Below, piece by piece: positions 22,340 to 35,227 of a stretch of 64,000 nucleotides of DNA. Source of the stretch: Paramacrobiotus metropolitanus (lineage: Eukaryota > Tardigrada > Eutardigrada > Parachela > Macrobiotidae); the NCBI RefSeq assembly GCF_019649055.1, contig NW_026570281.1:124001-188000 (forward strand). The letters are read 5' to 3'. Position 1 is the first letter of the stretch. The number at the start of each line of letters is the position of its first letter. The notes beneath the pieces were generated by a model. That model was not told the origin of the DNA, did not search any database, and worked only from the letters and a program-made list of their open reading frames with translations. Made by a program: the position numbers and the translations under genes.

Positions 22340-24566
22340 GATTTACTGGGTACCTTCTGCTGTTAGTATTACATGCGACATGCAGCGTGAAAAAAAACAC
22401 ACGATCCACAAAGGTGACGTACTGTAAGTACTCAGAATGCACCACCATTCTTACAACGAAATCAGCGCGGTAGCTGTTGCTACGCTAATAATAGCAAATG
22501 AATGCAATCAACGTACTGGTACGATTGCAATACACACGTTGTAGCTATACTGGCATTTTTACTTAATGCATTATTAGTATTATTAAGAAGTACGTAACAA
22601 AACAAACTTACGACCTTTTGTGACCGACAGGAGCGAAATAACAGTACTAGTACCATTATTTTTTAAGTGCCAGATCTGTTTGCTGCTGTGCATGTACTAG
22701 CATACAGATTACAACGTTAATAATACTTAATATACGGGAAATCGTGCGCACCCCTACAGACGCCCTAAGAACAATATATATGGATATTATATTATACGTA
22801 TGGCAAAAACTACTTTGTACATGACTTTAAAAAGACTCTTCATCACATTGTTGTGGAATACTACTCTACTCTTTCCTCGTAAGCTTTGAAATCGACCGCG
22901 CTGTTATTAATTGGGAAATTTTTAGACGTAAATAATTTTTTGCAACTTTGAAAAACATCCGTAACCCTGGCGCTGCTTTGTCGCTGTGTCGGTATATTTT
23001 TGGTGTCGGTATATTTTTTTAAAGCAGTGATAAGTCCGTAACAAGTAATACAAAGCCTTTGATAACTGGCATGCTTTATTCTATGTCGGAGCCGGCACGA
23101 GGAGAGCCAACTCAGGGAAAAACTGGTTGCCGCAGATTTGGTAAATCTAAAGAAAATGTTGCAATACGAATGTTTGCAAGATATAATCGAATATACAGAG
23201 AAGGTGGCATTTGAGTCTAGTCCAATATTCGTGGCAACATGTCAGTACTGTGCATGTTCGGGACCGACAGGAGCGATCTGTTCAAAACGACTCCATATTA
23301 TAAAAGCCGTGACTTTGTCTAAAGGGAAAACAACATCCGCAGCACCTCTTGAATTTGATAATCTTTGCGATTCTTCGATTGTGCGGTATACTGCAGCAAT
23401 CAATATCTCTTAAACATAATACAAATAATAACTTGCAGCCGACATCCTCTTAATTCCCAGCAAGTACAATGGGCACCGGCAGGAGATTGAGTTACGAGAA
23501 GTATGTTTGTTGAGCTGGTTTGTTGACCCAGTTGTCCATTAACGCCTACGTATGTCCCACGCCGTCCCAACATACTCATGATCAGGTACAGCTACCAATA
23601 ATCCGTCACCAATAATCGCTAATAAGTTATCACGTAATACGACAGCTACAAACGGTGGAGGTGCGCAAGGGACATAAATGCAGCTATCAACTGGAGCAGT
23701 TTTAGACGATCGCGACTTCGTCTGTGACGAGCAGACTAATTGCATGAAAATCGGCAGGATACATTGTATGTAGTTGCAAGTGAAATTGAACTGACCATTG
23801 CGATTAGCAGTAACTGCACTTAAAACGTGACCTTTATGTGTGCTAGTTGACCAGAATGGCACCGTATACCGCAGCTGACTACGCAATTGCCACCACGCCA
23901 TTATTGTAAGTGTACGAAGCAACTATGCGTTGCAACGAGCTTATTAACGTAACGCATTATGATTGTACAAGAGAAGTGTACAAGTACTGATCGAGAATAT
24001 AGCGCAATCAACAGTTACTCTTGTGACCATAACTGATCTATAACAGGCCTAGGCGCAAGTAGTGCTTTACCGGTGGGACGCTGTTCTTAAAGGGGGCTGT
24101 AGAAAACTAAGCACTGTAGAAAACTGTATAAGTAAGTACAGTAGCTGTTCACAATTTTTTTAACAGAATATTTTTAACAGAATTTTTTAACAGTTCACAA
24201 TTTTTGGGTTTGGATTGCTTTGGAAAATTTGTTGATTCGCATCCCTAACTTGTAAGGTGTGTTGTATAAGTACTGTACCGACCATACAGCTGTAAAACCA
24301 GCAGTACTGCATGCAGACTTACATGTACACCTATTCGCTACAGACTCGCAGCTTACAGACCAAGTTATTCGGCGTTACAAAACTTTAAACCGTCACACCC
24401 GGTGTACAGTTATATTTTTATTTTGCTACAATGTCATGTACGTGTATGTGGAGCACGATGAATTCAGTTTGACAGTTACCCCATTTGCCCGATAACTACC
24501 TTATTCTTTCTTTCGTCGACCATTACAAAGTTATACGATTCGATTGTTTTACACGGAAACTCTTTT
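22340..24566. other. Intergenic, 2.2 kb
   Basis: No gene supported. ORFs at 23138-23413 (+) and 23539-23922 (-) have no recognisable features. Confidence 0.4.
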
Positions 24567-24890
24567 ATGGATAAGATTGCCGGCCCGTATAGATTAGATT
24601 ATGCGCTGCATATTGTAGCTTGGATACAACAGCTTCACGTGTACGATAAAAATCGGTTTAAGGTATGTGCATACAATACAATAACATAATATTGTGCACT
24701 TCTGCATTCTCCGCTTTTATCGATTTTCCTCTGCGCAATCACTTTGCAGTGCAGCATTTACGGCATAATGCAGGCAACGTTTAGTCGCTTGTACCAGCAA
24801 CAGACGCCAGAACATGGGCGCAGCGGGATGAATAGGTGGTTTGTACAAGCAGCCCTCTCCATTAAGCCGTCGACGATGAGGGCCACATAA
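24567..24890 (+). CDS. Hypothetical small two-exon protein
   Basis: Not recognised. Exons 24567-24662 and 24750-24890, phase 0, with good consensus sites (AAG|GTATGT, CTTTGCAG|T), give 78 aa: MDKIAGPYRLDYALHIVAWI... then KCSIYGIMQATFSRLYQQQ and a Ser/Arg-rich end. It reads as a compact helical, cytosolic-type protein; no signal peptide or membrane helix. It may be the 3' end of a longer gene, since I cannot exclude upstream exons. The support is the two in-phase exons with strong splice sites, nothing more. Confidence 0.35.
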
Positions 24891-27873
24891 ATATGTAACG
24901 GCTTTTGTGCACGCTAACCGGAAATCCCCGCCGGCCTTCAGGCTGCTGCTCCTCTAACGCTATAGACTACCATCGAAATGTTATTCGCTTTGCACAACTT
25001 ATCTCTGCTGCTTTCAGATAACTGCCTGCTGCTAGCAAAATCTTGCATCTAAAGACGCACTGAGATTAGAAATTATACTAGAAATTAAACTAATTGCATC
25101 GAATTATTGTTATTAATTCTACAGTTATTACTTTGAGCAATTATTATTAGCAGTTCAAAATGGTTAGCTGTATACTGTTGCATTCTGCACAGGTTTTTAT
25201 ACATACATTTTCATGAGTGACAATATTTAAATCGAACGAGCTGCAGCTATGTATTAGAAATATTAGTTTCAAATTAGCTTAAATGAAAGCAAATATCGTA
25301 AAAACTGAAAAATGAGAGACCAGATTTAAAAAATATTAAACGGAGTGCGTGACATTAAGTTTTTCGTGTCGGTACGCTTTTGTGCTTGAATAGGTCAGTC
25401 CCAGAATTGGGCTAATTGCTCTAGGGAAATCGACAGGTCTGGGATTGGGCAGATCAGACATAAACGGGAACTAAGTAATTAAGACTTTTAGCTGCCGCTT
25501 TGGTCTTTACTAATTATAATATAATACGTTGACCAGTTTTAAAATTTGGCCGACGGTAAATATAATTCGATCCAAAAAAACCATTCAAATTTAATTAGTT
25601 TCAAATGTCCTATTTCTAGCATGTCAAAAATTCGCTACAGCAGAAATGCTGCTCTGCAAAACTTGCTTGCAGAGAAGAAAAATGTGTGCCCGTTCGCACA
25701 CGCATTAAAAAATCTAATGTCGATGGTCAATTTCCACTCAGTCTATCCTAACGTTTTACATGCGATATTTTTGACCGTGTAAAGCTTGGCGTTGCACATC
25801 CGGCGAGCGGGTGCATATTTCGTATACGCGCTATGACTGTGGGCGGGGCGGAAGCACCGGAAGGCTGAGAAGCGGTTGTACCGGCACACTGCACGAGTCA
25901 CAGTCACGCTTTTACACACTACCCAGTGCACAACTGGTCCCATTTGACGGTACAGCATCGATTTCGGCTACTCTCGTAACGTTCTCATACTATCATCTCT
26001 GGCTAGTTCGATCCGGCTGTGTGTACGCGGGGCTAAGAAAATATATTTATTCCGGTCTTGTGCCTTCTAACCCAACATTCCCTTTTGCCTCTCCTTATCG
26101 ATCGGCTGCGACTCCATTTTGGAGAATAAATTCAGTCTTCTGCGTGCAGTGCGGAAAACGGTTCCAAGCCGAGTGATTGTTGGGAAAACGTGATCGTATA
26201 ATTATCGCTCTTTTTACGGTTACTGTTTAATTGTTATCCAACGTGTGGATGGTCAGTTGGCCAATAGGCGGGGCTGGGGAGCGTCTCCCGAAGAGGCGTT
26301 AGATATCGGGAAAATAATTGCCTTGGGGATCAGGCAGCCCTACCGCGGCGGCCTCATCTAATCCCATTGACGACTTCCGTTGGTGACTTGGTGATCGCCA
26401 ACGCGCTTTTCTGCTTGGAGGTACAGTACACTCCGTGTTGCATTGGTTCATGCTGTTTCCACTCGGGCTAATTAGTTTTTAATCCAAGTGACACCAAAAC
26501 TCTGACATTTTTGCGTCAGCTTCCGCTTAAAATTTGTTTCTTATGGCTTCGCCAATTTTCTTACGTATAACATTTTATCGATTGTGCATAAATTTGACAC
26601 TGCTGCAAATGTTTTACTTAATAAACTGCCAATTGATTAATTAAAAACTTGCTAATCCATTTTTTTTGCGTACGCGGAAAATGCATAAGACAACACAATA
26701 CGCGATCAATTTATTATCTTCAATAATTTATAATAACTCCCAAGGTTCGTTTTTAGGGGAGTTTGTTTTAGTGTTGTAGTGTAGCCCTTCTAATTGCGGG
26801 TTTCTCCTAAATACATATTTACATACCCACCGTCCAAAAACGTTTATTACTTGCCAGTTAAGCCTGCACTTTTCGTTTTTGATGAATGTTGTCTATAAAA
26901 GTTAAATTTTAGTAAGCTTAATTTGCTATCGTTTGCTACCGTCAAATTTAATGTTTAAGACATCTTTTCCAGCATTTTTATATCACACTTAATTGTTTTA
27001 TTAACTTTTTTGAATTGAAATGAAGCCCCCACGCTCGTTCATCCGTAGCACACTGTGTAAGTAATGGACGTAAGAAATGTTAATTGCATTTTTTGCACGC
27101 GTGGTTGACTGAACACTTGGCACTCACTTGTTTACTGTAGCCGTGTGTGTTGACGAAGCCGCAGTAATAAAGCGGTGGGAGATAAGAAGCGCTGGCATCA
27201 GCGCGTTGTGCTCGTGTTTGCCATTGATCAGCTGTATCGGATTAAGGAGCGTGTTGGTTATCAAGCGGTGGTTGAGTTGAAAAGTTTTCTCTCAACAACC
27301 GTTCTCAAGAGATCCACTGCGCGTGACTCATCCCTCAAAGTGTCCAGGGTTTAAGCGGGTTTTCACCGAGTGCATGAATCACCGCAATTTCAGGACCGAG
27401 TGTTTGTTTGCGGGAACAAGTAGTCTTTCACCTTGTGCAGTGACGCGAAGCTTTTTTGTAACATGTGTTCATAACGGCACGTCAATCTGTGGTCAAGTGT
27501 CTTTATAAACTGGTCTTATCACCCGTAAATTATTATTTCATTATTATGTAGCACACGGATTACGTGATAAAGGAACATTTCATGCAGAAGGGATACCGAA
27601 ACTTATTTAAAACATTTATGCCGGTAAATATTTGCAAGGATTTACTGGAGAATGTGAGTTCCTGACTTCAACTTGTTAGTTATATTTTTTATACCAATAT
27701 TTCATCTAAAAGTTATCGGTGATTACGGAAGACGTAAATCATTTGCGAGTTGTGACAGCTGTCGCATGCGCAATAAAACGACATAAGGAACTGTAGTAAC
27801 AAGAGTCGACTGATTTAATTTGCGATGTCTTATCATGTTGAACAGATTTTACGCTCGACCGGTGGAGATCATC
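24891..27873. other. Intergenic, 3.0 kb
   Basis: No gene supported. The ORF at 25811-26176 (+, 121 aa) has no domain or signal peptide. Includes whatever 5' UTR or promoter TPPP has; no TATA box recognised. Confidence 0.4.
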
Positions 27874-30618
27874 ATGGCCAAACAGAATGGCAGCGCCGGC
27901 TCGGAATCGGGCGACTGGGGCTTCCTTTCCGACATGGACAACAAAGCGCTGAACGAAGGCTTCAAGAACTACGGAAAATTCGGCGACCGCAACTTTACCG
28001 GCAACAATATGACCCTGAAGAACGTGGACAAGTGGCTGAAAGAGGCCGGCGTCATCGGCAAGACCATCACCACCACCGACACCAGCATCGCCTTCAAGCA
28101 AGTCGTCGGGTAGGTCGCCTAACAGATATTTCATGCAGCTGTTAGTTGTGCATTCGTTTCCGCTGCGAATACCTTACCACAAGATAATTTGGAAAATTAA
28201 TTCAGTCTTATTATACGATTGCCGGTTAAACTCTGTATGCGGCGTCGCTTCGAATTACCCACACGGGCGGAATGAGTGTCAATAGCCTCGGCTGTGGTAG
28301 ACGAGAGTTACACGTCTGGCCAACTGCTCTCTGTCAATCAAAAATAGTTGTTTCTTCATTTTTTATTACCGCGTTACATCCTTCAGACCACGTTCGGGTC
28401 CTTGCTTAACGTAGTATCGCTGAATTAGTGAAAGACATTTACCAGACGTTCTCTGCGACACTGTTTGTGAATGTATCTGGATCCTCAGATTTTGGCATCC
28501 GCACCGGCATACGACAGTAGTTTCCTTTTTGTAATGTGGTTAATCGCCATTTCTGTAACTCTGTGCGTTATTTTTGCAATAAGTTATAATATCACTACAT
28601 GTATTTTCAAAATGCTTTGATGATTTGTTAATTTTTGCTGTATGATTACATTCAGTAACGCCTATTAGCAGTCTCTGTGGTACGTCATCAATATTTTGCT
28701 TCTTTTACCGGTTGTGTAAATCTCTTACTGTTAGCCATGAATTCGCATCAAATACTGGCTGAATGGGTTGTTGAAAAATTAAGCGTTTTAATCATTGGTT
28801 TTACGTGAAAAAACGTATCCGTATTGCTTAAGTTGTGTGATTTCGTGAGTTGTGATTGAGTTATGAAATAACAGACTGATGTTATTGCGAATAAAAGCTG
28901 TACAACCCATCTCCCAATTTAATGAAAGCCGATTTTATCTGTATTACAGGAACAACGAGAAAGTGATCACGTACGAGAAGTTCAAAACATTCCTCTTCAA
29001 ATTGGCCCAGCGCGCCAATAAAGATGCCGGCCAGGATGAGCTGACCAAACTAGTCGACAAGCTCCAGACCAAACTGGAGCCCAGCCTTTCCGGCACAACG
29101 GTAATAGCAAACACACCAAAATGTCTTCACGGTTACATGCCACTTCCATAATATCTATATTGTTACTATTTAACGGGCATACAGAGCGCAGCCTCGCAGT
29201 CATTTAGGACGGTGTATTAATACTGGAAAAATGTGCACTAGAAAAAAAATTATTATTGTACCGATAATAGAATAATCATTAATTATTAATGTGCACTAGA
29301 ATAATGTAATTATTAATGCACTAGAATAATTACTAATGTGCACGCCCTGAACGGAAATACGTATACCGACTCGAAGTTCGCTGGCATTAAAAATCTTGTT
29401 ACAGAAGGAATATTACTTTGTATCGTGTGAATTCCTTCGGATTTGGTGCTGTATTCAATATTGTACGAGTATGTGCGTGCTTTGCGACATCAGTTCGCTG
29501 CTGCTCGAAAGAAAATCAACCATACCCGGGTAGTATGTACTCTGTATCTAGCTTCTCCAGCAGTGTAGCAGCTACAACAGTGCTTCTTCTTTTTAATGCT
29601 AGCTTTTAGCGTGGTTTCATCGAACTGAATTTTTGCTTGCGAAAATTCGATAATAGTTATTAAATTTTGTTTCAAAACTCTTTACTGTTCTAGCACCCAT
29701 ATAATTAACTTTTATTCTAATTTTTGCCAACGCATACGGCAAGGTTGATCTGACCGGAAGGGCGGCATACGTTGTGTTATCGGCCGGATTTTTGGCGGTA
29801 TTCTATTTTCGGCAACCCTTATGTTTATAACTCCGTTTAAATATTTTTGCAGTTATATGCAGCTATTGTATAAAATATCAGACTTAATTATAAGAAAACT
29901 CCGAGTACTGTAACCGATTTAAGATCCTTAGCTTCCCATAGAAACGTGCCGCTTGGAAACTGTGAGTCCGCGATCGAGGCGCATCTCGTATAACATAACG
30001 ACATAACGAAAGGGCATGCATATAATTCGCTACTTTTGGGCGCTGTGCATATTCATTTCTGCAATGATTGTCATCAGCGATTTGGATTTTGCGCATACAT
30101 TTTATATGAAGAACCTTGGTAAAAAATTACGAGGAATTTAAGTAAATCCTGTCAAGTACTAATAATTATTAAGTTGAATAGATATAATAGTTAATTTCCT
30201 GATATAAAAAGCGATGGAAGTAAGAATGTCCTTGGTAGCATGCGGTATCACTTTTGCAGAGTACAGTCCAGGCGAACGTAATCGACAGATTAACCGACAC
30301 CAGCAAATACACAGGATCTTCCAAAGAACGATTTGATGCCGAAGGCAAAGGTCGTGGAAAAGAAGGCATGTGCAGTATAGCTTATAAATTACTGTTAACT
30401 TTACCCTTATAATACGAGTAGGCATTTGCAGTTAAATAAATAATTCGGACAAAAGCATGTTAAATGCTTTATATGTGCCGTAAATGAATACGCACTACAA
30501 ACGCACGCAGTTTATGCTTAATGTGGTTTTAGGTCGAGAAGACGTTCCCAACAAATCCGGTTACGTTACCGGTTCCAAGATTGGCGATCCCACAAAAAAA
30601 CCTGTAACGAGACCTTAA
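27874..30618 (+). CDS. TPPP: Tubulin polymerization-promoting protein family (p25-alpha)
   Basis: Four coding exons: 27874-28109, 28950-29100, 30260-30365, 30533-30618; about 192 aa. p25-alpha proteins bind and bundle microtubules and occur in ciliated and neural cells. Residues from about 20 form the p25 core ([54 protein letters not shown]). The third exon carries the diagnostic [16 protein letters not shown] and the last [15 protein letters not shown]. The vertebrate zinc-binding His and Cys (LCKDCKV region) are absent: here the sequence is WLKEAGVI. The junction after exon 3 fits family alignment best with a GC-AG intron (GAAG|GCATGT); a GT donor nine bases on would insert three residues. 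AATAAA at 31050-31055. Met at 27874 chosen as it directly precedes the conserved region. Confidence 0.92.
29220..29345. repeat. Short AT-rich tandem duplication in TPPP intron 2
   Basis: AATGTGCACTAGAATAAT-type unit occurs about four times, separated by ATTATTAAT. Simple local duplication within an intron. Confidence 0.55.
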
Positions 30619-32225
30619 CACTGGCATTCTGCCCTTGCCGCTATTTAAACATCCAAACGTGCACAAAAAGGAATTCAAAAGATTTAAGACTTATCGAATA
30701 GCCAAATGTTTTGCCTATACAAACATAAATGCATGCACCGAAGGTCCAAGCAAATTTTCTACAATATGTGTTTCCTTGGTTTAGGGCGATGAGAAGAACT
30801 GATCTCTACAGTTGTACCTACTGAAACGCATCCTTTTGCATAAGGTGACCGTGTGTGTCACTGTGATGTGTGCCGCCGTCATGTGTTTTGTGTTATTTTA
30901 GGTTTCTCATTACTTCGCCGATTATGCCAACGATTGCGGCTGCGTGTCAAACGAACGTTATACTTGTAACCGTTAACCGTTCAGCGATAATTTTTTCGTT
31001 TTTGAGGTTGGCTTAAATTTACGGTAAATTTTGATTATTGTATAACATTAATAAAAGGTTTCCGTGCAAATAAAAGCACGGCAGCGTTGGTCTGCAGCAA
31101 AATTTAGTATAGGCAGCATAGTGCCATACGGACTTGTCCAAGTTGTCCGATACGGGAATCGGCGACTCGTATCCGTCGCAAACCTGCTGTAGTCCGCTTT
31201 GAATACGAATCCGTTAACGTTGTGGCCTCCTTAATCAGCAAATAATTAAAAATATATCTTACTTCTAATTTGACAGTGGGCACAAATTATAACATTCTAG
31301 CATCTAAACTCTTCCACTAACCGTAATTAACTGTAAGGACTGGCTAACTGACAGGCTACGCTCATGGTGTACATACTTATAAGCGCTTGCTAAACAACTC
31401 ACAGCATCTTAAAAACAAGTGGAAATAAGCAACTTGATCGAAGAGAACATTAGGAGTTTAATACTGGTATTTGAAACCAGTTTCCAGAATGACGTTGTAT
31501 TTTTTCGTTGGTCTTCAATACTGATTGGTGGCTCAGATGTAATCCTTTCCCGTATGCTACCTGTTTCCTGGCGTATCTTCTTTCTCACTTTGGTATGGGT
31601 CGCTTCCGGTCCAAATGTCCAAGCGTTTTTTTGGGGTCCAGAGGTCAAGATAAATAGACCTAGGTGGATGCTCTATGATTTCGCGGATTTATTCTGTTCA
31701 GCCTGATGCTGTTCAGTGTTCCGTCGCTCCCACGACTTTTTTACTTCTTTATGAGACATTACTTTCAACACAATATATTTTATGCGAATACTTGCTTGTA
31801 TATCCAGTATTATCACTGTTTTGTCTAAAGATTGCTTAATACAGCACAGATAAATTTCATCCGTTCTGAAACTAGACATACATTAATTTTTATGGTGCAT
31901 GTGAAATGTGAACACTTCTAAAGGTTGTGGTACTACTGCGTAACGATAGTTTATTGCGCCTCGTAAGTGTGAACACGGTTTATGGATTCGTTTGTCGTGG
32001 AAACTTTGATCAAACATCTAGTAACAACACGTTGCAGTTCAATTTCTTTAATGATTTTCTTCATATTAATTACGACTTACGAGTATAATGACGTGCAGCG
32101 GAAAACAAAAAGGGTCAGTAACAGTCCGTTGCAAACTATGTCGTCTATCACATTTCAGTATTGCACAGCAATTTTCGAGTAACAACACCGTAGAACGCGA
32201 TGCTATTTTTAAAAATTTGAATATT
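30619..32225. other. 3' UTR of TPPP and intergenic
   Basis: No further gene supported. A pair of overlapping ORFs at 31409-31706 (both strands) could be a decayed transposon fragment, but no domain is visible. Confidence 0.35.
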
Positions 32226-32935
32226 CTAGCCGCCAAGCCCACTTCCGACGGAAGCTGCTAAACAAACATTGCAGATTTGTACTGATGGGCACAGATTGAC
32301 GTTAATGGGAGCTTGCACGCCGGCGCTGTTGAGGACGTTGGCCGGCACCACGCCCAACAAAGCTGGCCCGCCACCGCTGTTGCCGCCACCCAGCACCTGT
32401 GTGTTCTGGTTGTTGTTGTTCTGACAAACGATGTTTCCTGCAAAAATTCCCGTTTTCATTTACTATTTACTCATTCTTTGTATTCGATCGAATAACTATT
32501 TAAACCAAAAAATTTATCTACGGAAACTGCAAAAGACGCCAAACTGCTAGCTAAACCGGATTGGATGTTTCGGGTCACGCACTTACGATCAGTTTAGTAC
32601 TAGAAACTGTAGAAGCAAGTATATCGGTTACCATTACCAAAGCATGTAAAAAAAAATAAAATTATTCATTTCCATTTCGCATTTGGTACTGCAATTTGGT
32701 TAGCATGCGTTTAACGGCAAGTATCTGTACAAAATTAATAGCATTTGACTATATATTACAGAGAATGCGTACCACAAAGAGCTCTGTCATTGGGAGTGCA
32801 GATGGCGCCGGGGCTGATCCCTCCTGCTGGGACGAGGCTTCCGACACCGGGAAGTGGAGGAAGTTGGCGACGGAAGCGGTGATTATAGGCACTCACGCTG
32901 GCGAAGAGCAAAAAGGCGAAGATCACACACTTCAT
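32226..32935 (-). CDS. Divergent CQNN-family protein, copy 8
   Basis: Exons 32935-32773 and 32437-32226; 335-nt phase-1 intron with donor GTACGC, as in copy 5. 124 aa. Signal peptide MKCVIFAFLLFASVSA, then YNHRFRR|QLPPLPGVGSL, a Pro/Gly linker and GAICTPNDRALC. Exon 2 begins GNIVCQNNNNQNTQVLGGGN and then diverges: VVPANVLNSAGVQAPINVNL is followed by CPSVQICNVCLAASVGSGLGG, so CPP is CPS and the tail is longer. An in-frame upstream ATG (32965) is rejected because the signal peptide starts at 32935. The only TATA-like box (TATAAAATA, 32967-32975 on the - strand) is 32-40 bp before the ATG, unlike the sister genes, implying an almost leaderless mRNA or another promoter. Confidence 0.8.
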
Positions 32936-34837
32936 TGTTAAGCGCTTATTGCTATTAGGAAACACGTATTTTATAGTATCGCTGGCTCGCTTTCACCTCA
33001 AACTTTTTTCTCCTTCTGTGTGACAGACACAATTGACGATCATTGGGCAACCTTACAATGATTTTTATAGCAACGTACAAAAGTGTTGTTTACCGCCAAA
33101 AGTGGGGATTTGCCGAGTTGCATTGTTGTAGTAACAAACGTTTCGTGTAAACGGTAGCGGCATGCGCGGACTGCTACTGTGGTAGTCATGCTTGTTTACG
33201 GCGCCGCATGCGTGCGAGATCGCACGAGCCTCAGGTCACGTTGGCCGAGGCAGGTCCTTAATTGGTGTGGTTGCGTTATTCTATAGGCCAATAGAAACCG
33301 CAACAAGAACGATGATACTGCAATAATTAAAAAGTTAATGTTCACGACAATTTTTATGGCTCGAAGTAGGCTTGTTAATGAATGCACAAATGGTTAAAAC
33401 ACAAGATCTGGAGGAGTTTAAAGCATGTAACTAGCAATATATAAGCAAGAATCCCGGGGTGTAAACCTAAAACAAATGCAAACCGTGAGAAAAAAAAGTG
33501 TAACACATAAATATATTATTTAACATATTATTTATTTAACATATTATTATTTAACATATTATTTAACACTTATCGTCGTTTTCTATCAATTTGCGAGGGA
33601 CCTCCTACTGGAACATTGCCCTGACGGCTGCTCAACATTCGCTTAGAAACGACTTTGTGCTTAATTGTTAGCATGGGATTCGGCCTGCGTTAAATACCGT
33701 GTCATCGTCACACATGTACATAACATTAGTGAATTTATTCACCTCTCATCAATACTGCTTCGGCTGCAGTGCATTCGGAAAAGGCTGTGTTTTCCCCTGC
33801 AACGGAGCAAGGTTTTGGCGCCGACTGCTTTTAAACAACGATCAGTTTAAAGAGCAGAATACTTCTATAATACGTGACACTGATACGCAAAATTTTTGGA
33901 GTCCGCGTTTTTGTTTCTGTTTCCTGTTTCCGCGTTTGTTGTAAATGTGATCTTATTATGATTGCCTGTGTATCCTACCTCGCTTCTTACCTATCCAAAT
34001 ACAGCCTCGGTAACTATTTTGCGGTTGACAACTCGCTGCACTAAATTTCTAAATGTAATATGGAGACGCTGCCTTATCGGTTTTCGGTTGTTAGCGAACA
34101 CTTGTCTGAACGGTATACACTGCTGAATGCACTTCTGCGACAGTCTAGCTGAGTCTACTCATATATATATCGCAACCTTTATTGAGTTCCGCTTGCTGTT
34201 ATGCGGCAAAAAAACCCCTATTACAAATTAGGGGAAAAGGCACGCATAACCTATTCTTTTTTAAAGTTTTGTAAACATGCTTACTACGGTATATGTACTT
34301 ACTAGGTAGTCCCGTTGGTGTAAATAGCGGCTGTAGTCACGTGCATAGTCTGCAGTGACTCTGCACCGAAACTGCCAAAAAGCATACTCGTACGAGTACA
34401 ATCGATTGCGCCAAATTTGTTGTTAGGAATGACATAAACCTTGTATGATGTTGCGATAATAGAATGGATGTGATATAAAGAATTATTATTCTTTTAGTTG
34501 CAGTTAAAATTATATTCTTCCACAAGCAGGCAGAAACTTAGTACAAGGCACAATGTTTTTCTCGGCCAGATACAAACCGTGAGTAGGACATTAGAAATCA
34601 ACTTACAAATGTAATAGCTTTCGTATTTATTGAGTATAAATCAACCGGCGTGACACAATATCACAACAATAATACTCGGTCATGGTCAACAGTCATGCAA
34701 TTCAACCTGGAGCTATACTCGTAAATATTACGAAACCGCAAAAACAACAGCCTGTTTAGAGAGACAATATCTGTGCAACAACAACAAGCGATCTTCTGGG
34801 CGGAGTTGTAAAATTTCGAGTTATTGAACCGTTGCTC
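32936..34837. other. Intergenic, 1.9 kb
   Basis: Contains the conserved upstream block of copy 8 (about 33080-33260; see findings) and a short tandem of TTTAACATATTA units at about 33515-33570. No gene recognised. Confidence 0.45.
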
Positions 34838-35227
34838 CTAACCCAGAATATTGACAGCCAGACACGTGTTGCAGACAGAGACCGGCGGACAGACATTGGC
34901 GTTGATGGGCGCCTGCACACCGGCACCGTTCAGCAAATTCAACGGGATCAGACTGGCCAGACCGCCGCCTCCGCTGTTGCCGCCGCTGATCACCTGCGTG
35001 TTGGAATTACCGTTGTTCTGGCACTGAACCGAACCTGCAAATCCATATGAATTGCTTTTAATTAAGCCTGCTATTTTTAACTTTAAAGGTCACTTACCGC
35101 ACTGCGCTTTTTGGTCTGCTGTGCAACCTGCGCTTCCGCCCGTCAGGGAAGGCAGTTGTCGGCGTTCACGAATGACATTGGCGCTGGCGCAAGCCACCAA
35201 GAGAAGGGTCACGAGAATGATTTGCAT
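34838..35227 (-). CDS. Secreted CQNN-family protein, copy 9
   Basis: Exons 35227-35098 and 35034-34838; 63-nt phase-1 intron with TGACCTTT on the sense strand (35092-35085), five bases from the donor. 108 aa. MQIILVTLLLVASASA signal peptide, RERR|QLPSLTGGSAGCTADQKAQC (a three-residue insert after QL), then GSVQCQNNGNSNTQVISGGN, LASLIPLNLLNGAGVQ, APINANVCPPVSVCNTC. Exon 2 is close to the copy at 37730-38108 but exon 1 is not, another sign that the two exons have mixed histories. Confidence 0.85.

Noticed and set aside
25811-26176. 121-aa + ORF
   Set aside because: No signal peptide, domain, or plausible splice or promoter context.
27739-28134. 131-aa ORF on the - strand
   Set aside because: Antisense to the first TPPP exon, whose sense product is clearly conserved.
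31409-31706. Overlapping ORFs on both strands
   Set aside because: No domain, no splice context; possibly a transposon relic but unsupported.
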